A DNA stretch of 64,000 bases from Nothophaeocryptopus gaeumannii (taxonomy: Eukaryota > Ascomycota > Dothideomycetes > Mycosphaerellales > Mycosphaerellaceae): positions 2,294,001-2,358,000 of the forward strand of contig JASISA010000025.1 in assembly GCA_031771865.1 (NCBI GenBank), written 5' to 3'. Shown here piece by piece: positions 1 to 11,586 of the stretch. Positions within the stretch are counted from its first letter, which is position 1. Every line of letters starts with the position of its first letter. The notes beneath the pieces were generated by a model. The model saw only the letters and a program-made list of their open reading frames with translations. It was not told where the DNA came from and ran no database searches. Both the position numbers and the translations under genes were made by a program.

Positions 1-142
1 AACAGCAGTAGACTTAGCGACAGGCAACGGAGAACCAGTACCCGCAGGAACGGGAGTAGAAGCAGATGGCAGACTGCTGAGGAATAAAGCCATCAGGAGA
101 CTAGCAGGACTCTGATGATGACATCGACAGGACTATCGAAAC

Positions 143-1700
143 TCAGTTACTTCCATCGTTCGTGGTGGTGGTGCAGTTGATGCCTTGCAACAAGCTCTCA
201 TCCACCTGACCGCATGTGAAGAGATTCTCCGTTCCATTTGGCGATGCGACCGAGATATCATTCAGCTCGATATCACTGCACACCGTCTCGCTCGAGCAGA
301 AGAAGGACCCGCTGATCGGTTCGTACTTATCGCTTGTCGTTCCATGGATGTTGTTGATCGTTGTCCCGCTGATCGTCAGGTTCGAGGGAAACTCATTGCA
401 GAGCGTCAGGTTCTTCTGACCATAGCATTGGGTCACCTCAATGGCGTAGTCGACGTTCTCAACGCTCATGTCCTGGTAGGTGATGTTGGCGACTCTACCA
501 GTTCCGCCTCCGCCTTGCAGGTCTTCCGAGAGCGCAGATGAGGTGCCTGGCCAGACTTTGATGCGCGCGCCATCGCTGGCGTTGAACATGGATATGTTGT
601 AGACCTACAACACCAAGGTCAGCAAACCCAAGAGAACCGCCAGAAGGACTTTGCGACAACTCACATAAACATTCTCGACGATGTCCACCTCGCAGACATA
701 TTGACCCCACCTTCCGACGCTGATCCCATGACTGCCGTTACAGTACAGATTCTGTACCAGGACCTCCGTACTGTTCGGTTTCAACGATACGCAATCGTCG
801 CCATTGTTGATCACCGAGTTCTGGATCACGATGTTCTCACTCCGATACGTATCCCACCCATCTGCAAAGCAAAGCGCACAAAGTCAGCGTACATCCAAGC
901 ATCAGGCGGCCTCGACTTACCAGTATTTTTCGGCTCATTAACACTCTGACTATGTCCACTGATCGTAGTTCCTTGAAAGACGACATCACTCGAGTTTGCT
1001 ACCAGATTGTACCATTGCGGCGAATACCTTAAGTTGAAGTTGCTGACTGACCCCGAATGCAGTCCAATCGTGCCAAACAGGATCGGTCGAAGAATTAGTG
1101 CAACCTCGGCATAAAGATCATACCAGACCTGCCCATTGCCGTCCAGCATCCCACCTCCGTAGACGTTCACATCGGTACCGCCGAGCTCGAAAAAAGTCGT
1201 CGCATTCTGGAACGTCTGATTAAACGCATTCGCTTGCCAATATTCGGTGTCATTCGTAAACTGCACATATCCCTGTACATCTGTTTTTTCGTCAACATCC
1301 AGCCCCTTCCTCCCCTCTCACTGCTCTCCGCTTTCTTCTACTCACCAAGATCTATATTTATAAAACCACTCAAATCCAACACCTTCCCTACAACATACGT
1401 CTGTCCCTTCGGAAACACAACCCTCCCACCGGGATTGCGGTACCCCACAGCCTGCATGATATATTCCGAATCATCAGTCACGACATCATCATGACTCTGT
1501 ACATAAGAAGTCCGATTCCTCTCAGGCGAAGCCGGCCAACTCCCTCCCAAAGGCGCATTCGGTTCGAAACAAATCTCGGGTCTGGGAGTCGGACCTTTCG
1601 TGATATTCTTCGGCAGAATCGATCGATACACTTGATAGCATGTCGCTATTACACCAAACGCCTGGAGTAGGATGGCTGCTGCTGCTGCTGCGGTCTTCAT
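143..1700 (-). CDS. Exopolygalacturonase, glycoside hydrolase family 28 (secreted)
   Basis: Predicted secreted pectinase that removes galacturonate units from the ends of polygalacturonan. Four exons join in frame: 1346-1700, 921-1280, 665-861 and 143-604, giving about 457 aa. Introns start GTGAGT, GTAAGT and GTGAGT and end in CAG, CAG and TAG. An Ala-rich signal peptide opens the protein (MKTAAAAAAILLQAFG). The GH28 signature residues are all present: NTD (N237-D239), GDDC (D260, D261), the SHG histidine (H283) and RIK (R318-K320), so the catalytic acids and substrate-binding Arg/Lys are intact. Many NxS/T sites fit a secreted glycoprotein, and length is normal for the family. The short signal-to-domain spacing and the overall pattern favour an exo- rather than an endo-enzyme; that sub-assignment is inference. 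A TATA-like run lies 66 nt upstream of the start. Confidence 0.93.
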
Positions 1701-2308
1701 CTCGGTTCCAACCGCCCGCTCTGGGAATCTGAAGTCGCACCTTTTGGCGGCCTAGCCAGACAACCTATATATACCACCTCCAAATTCGTCTGGAATTGTG
1801 CCACCCCCAAATACCATCTATCATCCATCTTCGCGCATAGGGCAAGGTTTCCCCACACTGAGTTGGCGTTCTTCCTTCCTCTTTAGGGTTAGTGCCAATC
1901 AAGCTCACACACGCTGGGTGAATGATTCGTGGAACCACACAGAACATCGGCACAATGACTGGCCACCTTCTGACTTCACTTCTTGCGAGGAGGGAAATCA
2001 ATAGTGTTTGTAGAAGGGTTGCATTGCATTCAAAACATTTACCCATGGGTATCATGCGCTATCGAAGCATTTCCTGTGAACGATGAAAGTGGCCGGACTG
2101 TTACCCAGCTTGTAAAACAACAACAGGACAAAACCCACTTCCTGGAATAGCTGCTACAAGGTTCTCGATCATCCGGTATCCAGACCATCAATAGTCTCGT
2201 GTGCGTTGTTTGCCAGACAACTATGCTCTTTCAATCCAAAGAACCAAGGTTGTCCACGATGAGGGTAGAAGACAACAGCCAGAAGATAGCGAAGTGTCCA
2301 GCAAATCA
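1701..2308. other. Intergenic: GH28 promoter side and 3' side of the next gene
   Basis: Apart from the TATA-like run at 1766-1773 I see no gene or repeat. Both neighbours are on the minus strand, so this holds the promoter of the pectinase and the 3' end of the downstream transcript. Short open frames here show no domain or codon pattern. Confidence 0.6.
1766..1773 (-). promoter_or_regulatory. TATA-like element of the GH28 gene
   Basis: An uninterrupted TATATATA on the minus strand lies about 66 nt upstream of the exopolygalacturonase start codon. The position and orientation fit a core promoter of an inducible gene. There is no experimental support. Confidence 0.45.
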
Positions 2309-5300
2309 TTAGTGCTTCGTCGCCGCGCAGTCGTGACAGTGTCCGGCAAGGCTTTGGCCGAATGGGAGGGGAATCTGCTCAACAGCCTGTGTGATCTCGA
2401 TGGTGTTGCAAGGAGCGCTAGTACGGCCAAGACGCTGAGCCCATTGCTTCATTGATCGCGGTGCAAGCGGAGGCTCTGGAGAGGCCTCATTGGGGTCCTG
2501 CTCGATCACGCGAGGTCCTCTTGCCGTACTTCTGTTCCGGCCTTGGAAACGGAAGTCGACTGTGCTGTTGGGGTACTTCTCGGCATCAGGACCGTATCCC
2601 ATGAACTTGATCTCTCGGCCGTCGCCACCAGTCCAGCCATAGTTGGTCCTAGCTGGACCAGATCCAATAGACCATGAGCCTGCTCTTGCCGCGGGAGTCG
2701 GAGGTGTCGTCAAGCTTTTCGCTGAGTACGGAGGAGATGTGTCATTCGAACCAGATGAGAAGCCTGGCGTAGAAGGCGAGCCAAGTGCGGGTGCTGCAGC
2801 TCTTCCAAAGTTGACCGGCATCTCACTACCGCCAGGAGCCTGCGTCGTCCAGTCCAGCGCTTGTGTCTGTGGGTTGACATGTGGTCGCAACACTTGACCA
2901 GCCTGCACACCAACAGGTTGGGAGTTGAATACGTCTGGCGGTGTTGGCTGTTGAGCGATGATGTTGTTCCAGTACGCGGAGCTCGCAGGGAATCCTGGCC
3001 GTCCAGGAAGTGGCACCGTCTGACTGACTGAGCGCTGGGTACCTCCTCCTGTTTGAAAGTGTCGAAGGTTCATGATGCTCTGTCTGATGTTTGCCGGCAG
3101 GTGCTGCCACTCATCTTCGCTGTAGAACCTCAGCGCGCCATCCATTCCAGGATAGTCGTTACTTGGCTTCAATGGCTGTGCTAGGGCGGCAGACGACGAC
3201 ATCGGCTTGAACTCTTGCGCAGTGGCTCTCAATGATGGGAATTGAGTGGCACTGCTGTCGCTGTGCACCGTCACATTCGCTGCTGCGGCTGAGGTCTTAC
3301 CGGCAGCAGCATTTCGCATCGCAAAGCGGACATGTGGCGGTATGCACTTCCTAGTGCCTGTCACTGCAACCGGGTCGACGCTTTGCTGCAAGCTTGGCTG
3401 TCTGTGTGGCGTCTCCGGAAGCACAGCTCGGACTGCGTTCATGGTCTGCGTTAGAGGACTGACAACTACTTCTTCGCTGCTTCGCGCTCTGATTCGCTTG
3501 TTGTCTTTGAGAATGCCAATCTTATCCAACTTGGCCCGTATCGGTTGTAGCAAATGACCATGTGAGCCGCGACGCTGCGCAGTTGTGTTGGCGACTATTG
3601 GCAGTCCAGCCGCTTTTGCCTTGGCAGCCAAAAAGTCTGCTACAGTAGAGTCAAGGGTCAAACCACGCTGTCTGTTGGTGGCATCAACAAGGGTGGGGCA
3701 AGTGAGGGACGAGTCCGGTCGTTTCAAACAATTCTCCAGTGCTGGAAAGCTGCGCATCTCCGTCTTGATCGCTGTTGCGGGTGAGCTCGCTGAGCTGGCA
3801 ACAGAGGCAGACGCTAGGGACGCCTTCACTGGTGAGAAGGAAGTGTTGATCCTTGCCAAACTCTTCTGCAGTCGCGGCGACGGGTGCTTGACGCTCTCCT
3901 GACCAATGGTAGCAATGGTGCGCTGGGTCGTGGACTTGGTAGGGGACATGTAAGAGCTGGTCTTCTTTCGCAGTGCTGGCTCCTGAGGCGATGGAATCTG
4001 GGTTGCAGAGCTGACGTATCTGCTTAGATCCACTGACTCGGGCATATTGTCTCGTCGAGGCGAGGATGGAACAGTAGATGATGCTGGATTTGACTGCGCT
4101 GCATTTCCAAGCCAATGGCTAGGAAGAGACTTGCGTTTCTGCTGACGCTGAGCTAGTGATCGAAATGAAGATGTCTTGGTCGGTGAGCCATCTCCTGGCG
4201 ACTTCGTAGTACCCACGACCGAGTCTTTGCGGACAGTCTCGTCTGCGCGGCGGCTGAAAGCCGCTGTAGGCTGAGCAAAGCGAGGTGATCGAGTCTTCTG
4301 AGTCGTTGGTGAGGGCTTTGAAGTGAACACAAGATCCTGGGGAGAACACAAGCTCGCGGGCGAGATGATTACACTCTCATTGTCGACTTCGATGTGTGTA
4401 GTCTGCGAGGTAGCCGCGTCAGAAAAGCCGAAGCTGCTAGTCGTCTTCGCATACGACGGCTCATCCGAGGTGGTGTCGCTTTCGACATTCCGACTTGGTC
4501 CTGGGTAGTTCTGCCCGATGGCGTCCATCATTCCTTGTGTGGCCATGTTCGCGTACGATGGCTTGTGTGCTCCGACAACTAAGCGGTTGTTGAACTCACG
4601 TCTCTCGATCTCAGCTTTGCTGAGCTCGGGAAAGTCGAACGGACTTGGCGGTGGTGGTGCACGGGTGTCTCTGTTCCCTGGAGCGGGTGTGTGAGAACTC
4701 TCTTTCACCTTCTCATGTAGAGCCAACAAGCGGGCAGCAGCTGACTCCGAAGTCTGATTCGATGGTGCCGGAATTCTGCTTGGGCGAGACGTGAGTCCAC
4801 GGGTAGTGGCTATCGTCTCCTCCTCTCGAAGCCTGACAACCTCTTCCTTGAGGTCGTCCAGCGCTGCCTCAATGTGCTCGTATGATTCACTGCCTTTCTT
4901 TGGACTATCGTGCATCGAGTCATGTGCGGCAGTGTTGTTTGCATGTGAGAAGCCCTCGCGCTTGTCAACGCCAATGTGTTGAACGCCGAAGTCGCCTTGG
5001 CAGGAGTTCGCGATGTTTCTGAGAGCATCAGCGCTGAGTGGGGTGTCAGCACATATAGTCATGGCACAAAGCTACGAGGCTTACCCGTACGTCATGTGGC
5101 AACTCTCATCAGTGTTCTCTCTGATTCCGTCCGCACGTCGTCTCATCGGGCTGCCTTGACGGGTAGTGCGGCCACTCTGTAAGATCACTCAGCTGTGTTC
5201 ATGCCAACGGCGACGAGAAGGTGGACTTACCATGGTCTCGTCGTCCGCATCAGCGGCGACGAGTGTGTCCGCTGCCTGAACAGCCCTGGCCGTCGTCGAA

Positions 5301-5746
5301 GAAGTGCCAGAAATCAGCTGCTTCCAGTTGAAGGAATTCAGGCCAGCCATGTCATCAGGATGTGAAGATGACCGCCGGTGCGTTTGTTGATGTGAGTTTA
5401 TCGATGATGGATCTATTGGCGACTCTGCAATGGATGACAAGCGGGTCTGCTCTGCTGAGCCGGTGGAGGGAAATGTTGCGTTGAAGGAGGTTGTCGAGGC
5501 GCCGGAAGTTGTGGAAGTCGACGGCGCAGGCGCATGTGACGAGGAAGGGGCATGCGCGCCGTTGTCGCCGTTGTCATTCGTGCCTCCTCGATCATGGTCG
5601 TCGGAGGTAGTTAATATGGCAGGCGGACCTTGTTGTCGATGCGCCGCCGCCGCTTGCAGATGCGCCCTAGCGCGATCACAGAAGGCGAACAAGACCGTCT
5701 CTTGGTGGCGGCAGCCCGCGTAGTAATAGTATTGATACCGGCACAT
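2309..5746 (-). CDS. Large Ser/Pro-rich protein of unknown function with a PAM2-like motif
   Basis: I do not recognise a catalytic domain. Three exons join without frame breaks: 5231-5746, 5085-5176 and 2309-5033. Both introns are canonical (54 nt GTAAGT...TTACAG and 51 nt GTAAGC...CTCAG with TGCTGAC branch), giving about 1110 aa. The N-terminus (MCRYQYYYYAGCRHQE, then FCDRAR) is an aromatic/Cys/His-rich opening that I associate with lineage-specific Dothideomycete proteins. A short acidic coiled-coil follows near the start of exon 3, then long Ser/Pro/Thr-rich disordered sequence. Around residues 804-813 the string LRATAQEFKP matches the PAM2 consensus (L..xA.EFxP) that binds the MLLE domain of poly(A)-binding protein. 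The last ~200 residues (Gly/Phe/Tyr-containing, with GREIKFMGYGPDAEKYP) look conserved. A role in mRNA regulation is inference from the motif alone. Confidence 0.75.
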
Positions 5747-6087
5747 CTCACTCCGCCCTCGCTGACATTGAGTATTGACTAACCTTGGAGAATGCAAAGA
5801 TGCGCTGAACAATTGGTGGTGGTGCGGCGCTGGTTGAGTGGAAAGGCAGGTGTAACTGCAGCGGCGATCGTGGCGGACTTCGAACTTGAAGATCGTGGAA
5901 GCGGCGGGAGAGATCGTGTTTCGCGTAGCAAGCACGCGTCGGCGTTGGTTTGTTGTTTGGAAGTGGAAGGGTCCCTGCATCAGAAGATGCGGAAGGTGCA
6001 GGTCATGTTTGAACTTCAGCCCACTCCAAGAGACAGAAGTTCTTGGCACAGCTTCGGCCAGCAGACTCCACTCATTGCATTCACTCT
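5747..6087. other. Intergenic, 5' leader of the PAM2-motif gene
   Basis: This lies between two minus-strand genes. On the minus strand it stays open in frame with the start of exon 1, so a longer N-terminus is formally possible. The Met at 5744-5746 is preferred because the recognisable N-terminal motif begins there. Nothing else is seen. Confidence 0.5.
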
Positions 6088-7926
6088 CTAGAACTTCCGT
6101 TTCCTCTTAGCCGGCGCCTTTGCTTTCTCATCCAGCTCCCTCTTGAGCTTCTCGCGGTTCCAGTTTGCGCGCTCCTCTGACGTTTCTCGCTCTTGAGGTT
6201 CTTCCTGCTTCTCTTGCGCTCGAGGCTGCCTTTCCTCTTCAATTACTGGCTCCTCAACCCCGGCAGTCACCGTACTGTCTACTTTTCTCCCATCAAATCT
6301 GCCCAGCTTGCCCGCAGGTCTCGGAGAGGCCTCCGATTGTTGCTCCACTGCGCTCTCAGCTCCTTCTTCCTTCTTCTTCTTCCTCCCGCCAAATGCTCCC
6401 AACTTCGACTTTGGCTTTGTTACAGGTGACGGCGCTTGTTCAGGCTCAGGAGATGCCGCCTTCCTCGACTTGCCACCAAAGGCACCAAGCTTGGGCTTAC
6501 GCCTTGGAGTAGACTCCGTTTGCGCATTCGCCTCCTCCGACGGCTCGATCATGGGGTCTGGAGTCTTCGGTCTCGACTTGCCACCAAACGCGCCAAGACG
6601 AGAAGTCGCTCCAGGCCGAGCTGAGTTCTCTGCTAGGGGCTTTGCTTCAGCTTCCTCCTCCGTCTCAAAATCCGTGTCTGCGCCAGCAGTAAGCACGTCT
6701 CGCTCATGCTGATCATCTGCTCCAAGCCTGCGCCGTTGGGGCGATTGTCTGCTTAGCTGCTCAGATTGGGCTTGGGATGATTCCTTGCCTTGTGACAGAG
6801 TTCGGCTTGACAGCGAGTTTTGCTGTGACGCCTGCCCGGCGTGAGCGGGCTTTTGGCTGGGAGCATCTAGGTCGTCTTCATCTTCAGTGCTCTCGTCATC
6901 GCGCAGAGCCCATTGCGAGGGCGCAGATTCGTTGAGATTGCTTTCGTCGTTCGCTTCTGGAATGCCTTGTGGTGGATGATGCTGCCTATGATTGTGTGGT
7001 ACGTTGGCCTGGTGTTGGAATTCATCGTCCTGCATGCTGTCCTCTGCAGCGAGCGAGTGAACCTCGATAGTAGCCTTGGGTCCACCCGCCTGTGACTGCG
7101 ATCGTCCATTAGGTCCAGCTTCGTCATGTCCCCACGAGCTTGCCTGGCCATCTCTTCGCCTCCAGACGCCAGCAGCGTCTTTGTGAGCACTGGAAAGGCA
7201 TGGCTTAGGCAGCTCGCTTAGAATTGTGTTCATGTCTTCGACAGATATGTCATCGTCCTCGTGAGTACTCAATGCATGCTTCCGCCAGCTGGCCTCATCA
7301 AAGTCTCCCAAGCCCTTGATGTGGGAGGCAAGTTGTGCTCTGTGCGAGCTCCTGCGAGAGATCTTGATGTTGGATACGCCCGGAAATACCTGCGTCAAGT
7401 CATTGCCTGATGTCTCCAGCTTATCGGTGATCTTAGAAATTACACGGTCCTTGTGAGCCAACTCATCGATGAGGTCCCGAACCTGCGATCGTAAGCTGCT
7501 GGTGTAGATAAGCATTGGGGTCAATAGCTGCGATTCGAAAGCAGTGCTGCTATCCGAGTTGGGACATAGCTCTACGCTCCACTTGAAGGTAGGCAGAGAG
7601 CCTGGCAAAGGAGCAGAGAGACACAGGGAGAGCCAGTTCTGTTGAGATCCTGGCTCCAAGGCAAGCGTGGTCTGTTTCTCGCCACTTAATGCGCTGTGCA
7701 CCTTCGCTAAGAACTGTTCATACTGCTCGGAGTCCTCGCCAGGGTCAATACTCGTCCCTTGATCACGGGCATTGCTCACAAGCTCGTCTCGACTCAGTGT
7801 CGCACCCCAGAGTTTGTTCAGGTCTGTGAGCTGCAATTCGCATGAGTTCTCGTCCAAGTGAGCCTTCAGGAAAAGCAGCGGTGCGCCGTCAATTGCGAGC
7901 GACCTCCACGGCCGATCCACCACCAT
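6088..7926 (-). CDS. nej1: Non-homologous end-joining factor XLF/Nej1
   Basis: Scaffold that works with Lif1/XRCC4 and DNA ligase IV to bridge broken ends in the nucleus. The N-terminal ~120 residues have the XLF head pattern (RPWRSL...LLFLKA...LQLTDLNKLWG, then NWLSLCLSAP and FKWSVEL), followed by a coiled-coil stalk (about 135-190) with SLRSQVRDLIDELAHKDRVI. The tail is long, acidic and disordered. It carries three LGAFGG modules followed by Lys/Arg and a divergent LGRFDG copy (starts near residues 444, 480, 509, 541). It ends in KRKRKF, matching the C-terminal basic-Phe Ku-binding motif of XLF proteins. Start at 7926 (MVVDRPWRSL) is preferred over an in-frame Met at 8010 because homologues begin just before this block. 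612 aa, single exon. It is divergently arranged with the cactin gene, 341 bp apart. Confidence 0.88.
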   Translation of the reverse strand: MVVDRPWRSLAIDGAPLLFLKAHLDENSCELQLTDLNKLWGATLSRDELVSNARDQGTSIDPGEDSEQYEQFLAKVHSALSGEKQTTLALEPGSQQNWLSLCLSAPLPGSLPTFKWSVELCPNSDSSTAFESQLLTPMLIYTSSLRSQVRDLIDELAHKDRVISKITDKLETSGNDLTQVFPGVSNIKISRRSSHRAQLASHIKGLGDFDEASWRKHALSTHEDDDISVEDMNTILSELPKPCLSSAHKDAAGVWRRRDGQASSWGHDEAGPNGRSQSQAGGPKATIEVHSLAAEDSMQDDEFQHQANVPHNHRQHHPPQGIPEANDESNLNESAPSQWALRDDESTEDEDDLDAPSQKPAHAGQASQQNSLSSRTLSQGKESSQAQSEQLSRQSPQRRRLGADDQHERDVLTAGADTDFETEEEAEAKPLAENSARPGATSRLGAFGGKSRPKTPDPMIEPSEEANAQTESTPRRKPKLGAFGGKSRKAASPEPEQAPSPVTKPKSKLGAFGGRKKKKEEGAESAVEQQSEASPRPAGKLGRFDGRKVDSTVTAGVEEPVIEEERQPRAQEKQEEPQERETSEERANWNREKLKRELDEKAKAPAKRKRKF

Positions 7927-8267
7927 CGTTGCTCTTGCAGAGAGAGAGAAGATGTGGCAACGCGACTTTACTTCGGCGTGTCTTTCAGAGTTGGAGTGCG
8001 CAGGACGCACGGACCCACCAGGCGCCAGAGACAGAGCAGCGGAAGTATCCGCTGGAGTCAGGGTCAGGGCTCGACTCAGATCTTTTGCCGAACGCCGAGT
8101 CGCGATTTCTCGACCTCACTGCTCAGAATTGATGATTGTTTGCGCTCAACCACCACGCGCACTCTCTCATGACCTTTCATTAAGTGCTCGCAACGGGGAA
8201 GACTTATTGCGAGCCGCGCGTAACGTCACACGATATTCTTCTTTTCTCCCGCTCCACTCGCCCCGAC
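7927..8267. promoter_or_regulatory. Divergent promoter shared by XLF and cactin genes
   Basis: The start codons of two oppositely oriented genes are separated by 341 bp, so the space must hold both promoters and 5' leaders. I see no clear TATA box. The cactin side is pyrimidine-rich just before its ATG, as is common in fungal leaders. Confidence 0.6.
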
Positions 8268-9973
8268 ATGTCACGCTCGACGATTCCCAGCAAGCGACCC
8301 GCCGACGCTCAAGAAGCCGCGTGGGTTGCAGATGAAGACAGATTTGTGCTACAACAGGCGAGGAAGAAGGCGGTGATCAGGGCAAAAGGCGGTCGAGCGC
8401 AGCCGATAGACTGGCTGGCGGTCACGTTGGCAGTCATTGACCCGGAGCGCAATCCGCTAGATGATGAGGCCGATGCTGACGATCTGGATCTTGTGGACCC
8501 AGAAGCGGTGTTTGAAGGCCTTGACGACACGCAGTTGACAGATCTGGACAAAGGAATTGACACGTATCTGGCTCTGGAATCGAGCAAGAGCAATCATGAA
8601 TATTGGAATGTAAGTTTGTTCGCGCGAAAATGCTGTTCGCCTACTGATACTGACAGATCGCTAGATGATGAAGACGATTTGCAAGGACCGACGCAAAGAC
8701 TCTCAGGCTGCACAGACAATTGCACGCGGTGTTGGCTCAGTGGCCTCAGATCTGGACAAACTTCTAGGACCCAAATCGCTGGAAGATCTGGAGAAGCTGG
8801 AGAGGCAAATCAGAACGAAGCTTGCCTCTAATGAACCAATCGATACAGACTACTGGGAGCATTTGCTCAAGAGTTTGCTTATTTACAAGGCCAAAGCCAA
8901 ACTTCGAAAGGTCTCACAGTCCATTTTGGACGCTCGCATAGGTGGTTTGCGCAAACAGCAGGTCGCGGAAGCAGAGTCTCTCAAATCTCGATTGGAAGCT
9001 CGTCTCCAACTCCAGTCGGGCGGCTCCAATGGAGAGGCGCAGAAGGAAATGCAGCAGTCCACGCAAGATGAACGTCATTTGCTGGATCCTGAGCCGCTTC
9101 TCCGTCTACGACAGGAGGACAAATCGTTGCCATCCATGACTGCGGATGAGTTTGTGCAGCAAATCAACGATGATAGGCGCAAGGTCTTGAAGCTGGGGTT
9201 TGTTCCCAGTCGGAAGAGAGCCGCCGAGACGAGCGGTCACGGCGCTGTTGCAAAACGTGCGCGAACTGACGGCGGCGAGGGCACTCAGTCTGCCTTTGAT
9301 CGCGAGGTCGCAAGAGGTCTCGGCGAGAATGAAGAGCTCTTCACACAGGAGGAAGAGGTCATCACTAAGAATCGGGACAAGTGGGCTCACCAGCACAGGC
9401 CGCGCAAGCCTAAGTACTTCAACAGAGTCTCACTTGGCTACGAGTGGAACAAGTACAATCAGACGCATTACGATCACGACAATCCGCCCCCCAAGGTAGT
9501 ACAGGGCTACAAGTTCAACATCTTCTATCCAGATCTGGTCGACAAGACGAAAGCGCCCACTTACCGCATCGAGCGCGAGAACGGGAGAAAGCGGGGACAA
9601 ACATTTGCGCCAGCAGGAGAGGACGACACATGCTTGATTCGCTTCACTGCCGGTGCACCGTACGAAGATATCGCCTTTCGCATTGTGGACAAAGAGTGGG
9701 ACTACAGTGCGAAACGGGAACGTGGGTTCAGAAGCAGTTTTGACAAGGTACGTGCACATCCATTCTTGGCGCAAGGCAACTCACTCTTCATCTCGCGGGC
9801 GGCGTGAGCGCATGCACAGCAAGTCGTGACACGACAGTGAATACTGAAACTGACGTTTCAACCAGGGCATTCTGCAGCTGCACTTCCAGTTCAAGAAGGT
9901 GTGTTCCCGAATGTCACTCCTTCGACTGGAAGCTTTTCTAACCTTAACCTTGCAGATCTACTACAGAAAGTGA
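8268..9973 (+). CDS. cactin: Splicing factor cactin (Cactin family)
   Basis: Nuclear spliceosome-associated protein. Four exons, all phase 0: 8268-8609, 8665-9747, 9866-9898 and 9956-9973, about 491 aa. Exon 3 is a 33-nt microexon and exon 4 has only six codons including stop. Introns begin GTAAGT, GTACGT and GTGTGT and end in CTAG, CCAG and GCAG. The family's hallmark C-terminus is complete: PRKPKYFNRVSLGYEWNKYN, then QTHYDHDNPPPKVVQGYKFN, NIFYPDL, and the closing GILQLHFQFKKIYYRK, which is only restored by splicing exons 2, 3 and 4. The N-terminal half (EAAWVADEDRFVLQQARKKA onward) is the central cactin domain. Start at 8268 begins the conserved region; an upstream in-frame Met at 8184 is less likely. 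Assignment is secure from the C-terminal domain. Confidence 0.94.
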
Positions 9974-11586
9974 GAATTGAACCTACAGTACCGACAGAGC
10001 CATTCAACGATGCTTCTAGCACCAGAGCCGTGCGGTTCTGGGGTGTTGCGGGTTGGTAGTACAGGCGAGTACATTTCTCGGTCACTCCGGCGGCCAATCA
10101 GAAATCATCATCACGGTCACAACACTTGTCAAAGTATGCTACTGAGCGAATCGAATCATCGGACGGTCGACCATGCTGTGCACTATATTTCGGTATCCAT
10201 TTGGGCCTGGCTTTCACGTTAGCAGCGCCACCCACGACGCGCAATGCAAGATCACAGCAGCTGTCAAAATGCCATGTTAGTGTAGCCCGCAGCATTGTGC
10301 ATCACTTCATCGGTCCTTATGGAGCAGTCAACAATGGATAGCGCCATCTGAGACATCTTCCAGGTGCACTAAAGATCGTGAGCAGGGGTCATGCAAAGGC
10401 TGCAGACGAGCACATGCATCTTCCCGCCACGGGACCCAACATGGCGTGTGGCGCGAGAGAGGCAGAGCGTCCCTCCCATCGCCGCACATCATGCCGAGCG
10501 AAGCACCAATGCGGATTACAGCCGTCTACTACCGGGCTTGAGCAGAGAGGGGTCCTGCACGTCAACTCAGATCACGCAGAACAGGCCGTAAAGGTAGCAA
10601 AGACAAACGCCAAATGCTTTGCTGTCGCTACGAAAAGAACCGCTAGAGCATGACAAAACGGCTTCCGGGACAGCGTCCCGAGCCATGGACGCCCGTGCCC
10701 GCGCGAACATCCTTCTAGAAAGATTGAGATTGCCGTATTGATCTTCGCTTCTCGACCTGGCACCCAGAGCCGCAACCCTGTGCACGACCATGCTCGTAGG
10801 GGAGGAGCCTAGGTCTATGCGGGAAGCCGTGGCCTGGTGCGCATAACGGGAGGCTCCCGTTCAAGCTGCTCCAACCGCATACTCCCTCTACATCCCCTCT
10901 GCGCTTCTATGTACAACCGCGGCTTCATGACCTCACCAGAGGCATGTCGTGCATGCCGTCGCGCAACCATTGTCGGCAGCTTCTGAAGGCCACTGTCCGT
11001 ACATGCGGCATGGCCAGGGTTTCCTGGTGTTGCTCGCTTGTCTGACAAAGACTCATCTGCCCGCTGTCAAGGGCATCTCGTCAATCGCTGTTTGTGTGCA
11101 GAAGAGCGGACATGGGCTCATAGACCAGACCACAATAGCTGCTGTCCGGAAGATGCGCGAAGCAGCCGAGAATGAGGCCTGTGAGTGTGCATGCGCTGGC
11201 GCCAGTATCGTCAAAGCAAAGGGTGCATCTGTAACAATGCCTCTTTCTATGCATGCGCCAGATGCGACCAGGGCATTTTCCAAATAAACTGCAGAGCGTA
11301 GGCTTTGCTATCTCTTCTTACTCTTCCCATCACCACTCTACATTCGACCACATACACTCATTGACATACAGCAGAACACGTGCAAGAACATCCTTAAGCG
11401 TCACAAGAGCCCTCTTTCTATGCCCACTCTCCTTTGCCTGGTGCTACAGACAGGCGCCGCCAACTAGCTTGGTCAACAAGTACCAAAGCTACTCCGCCTC
11501 ATTCTAGCACTCCTGCTTTGCATCGACTTACCAGACCATCTTTCTTCAACCGCTCCGCACTTCGCACTGTCTGGACTACCACGATT
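9974..11586. other. Intergenic 1.6 kb, ends in pyrimidine-rich leader of the forkhead gene
   Basis: I see no supported gene. Several open frames of 65-112 codons occur on both strands but lack domains, signal peptides or splice-linked continuation. The last ~300 bp (about 11290-11586) is CT-rich and looks like the core promoter and 5' leader of the forkhead gene. Confidence 0.55.
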
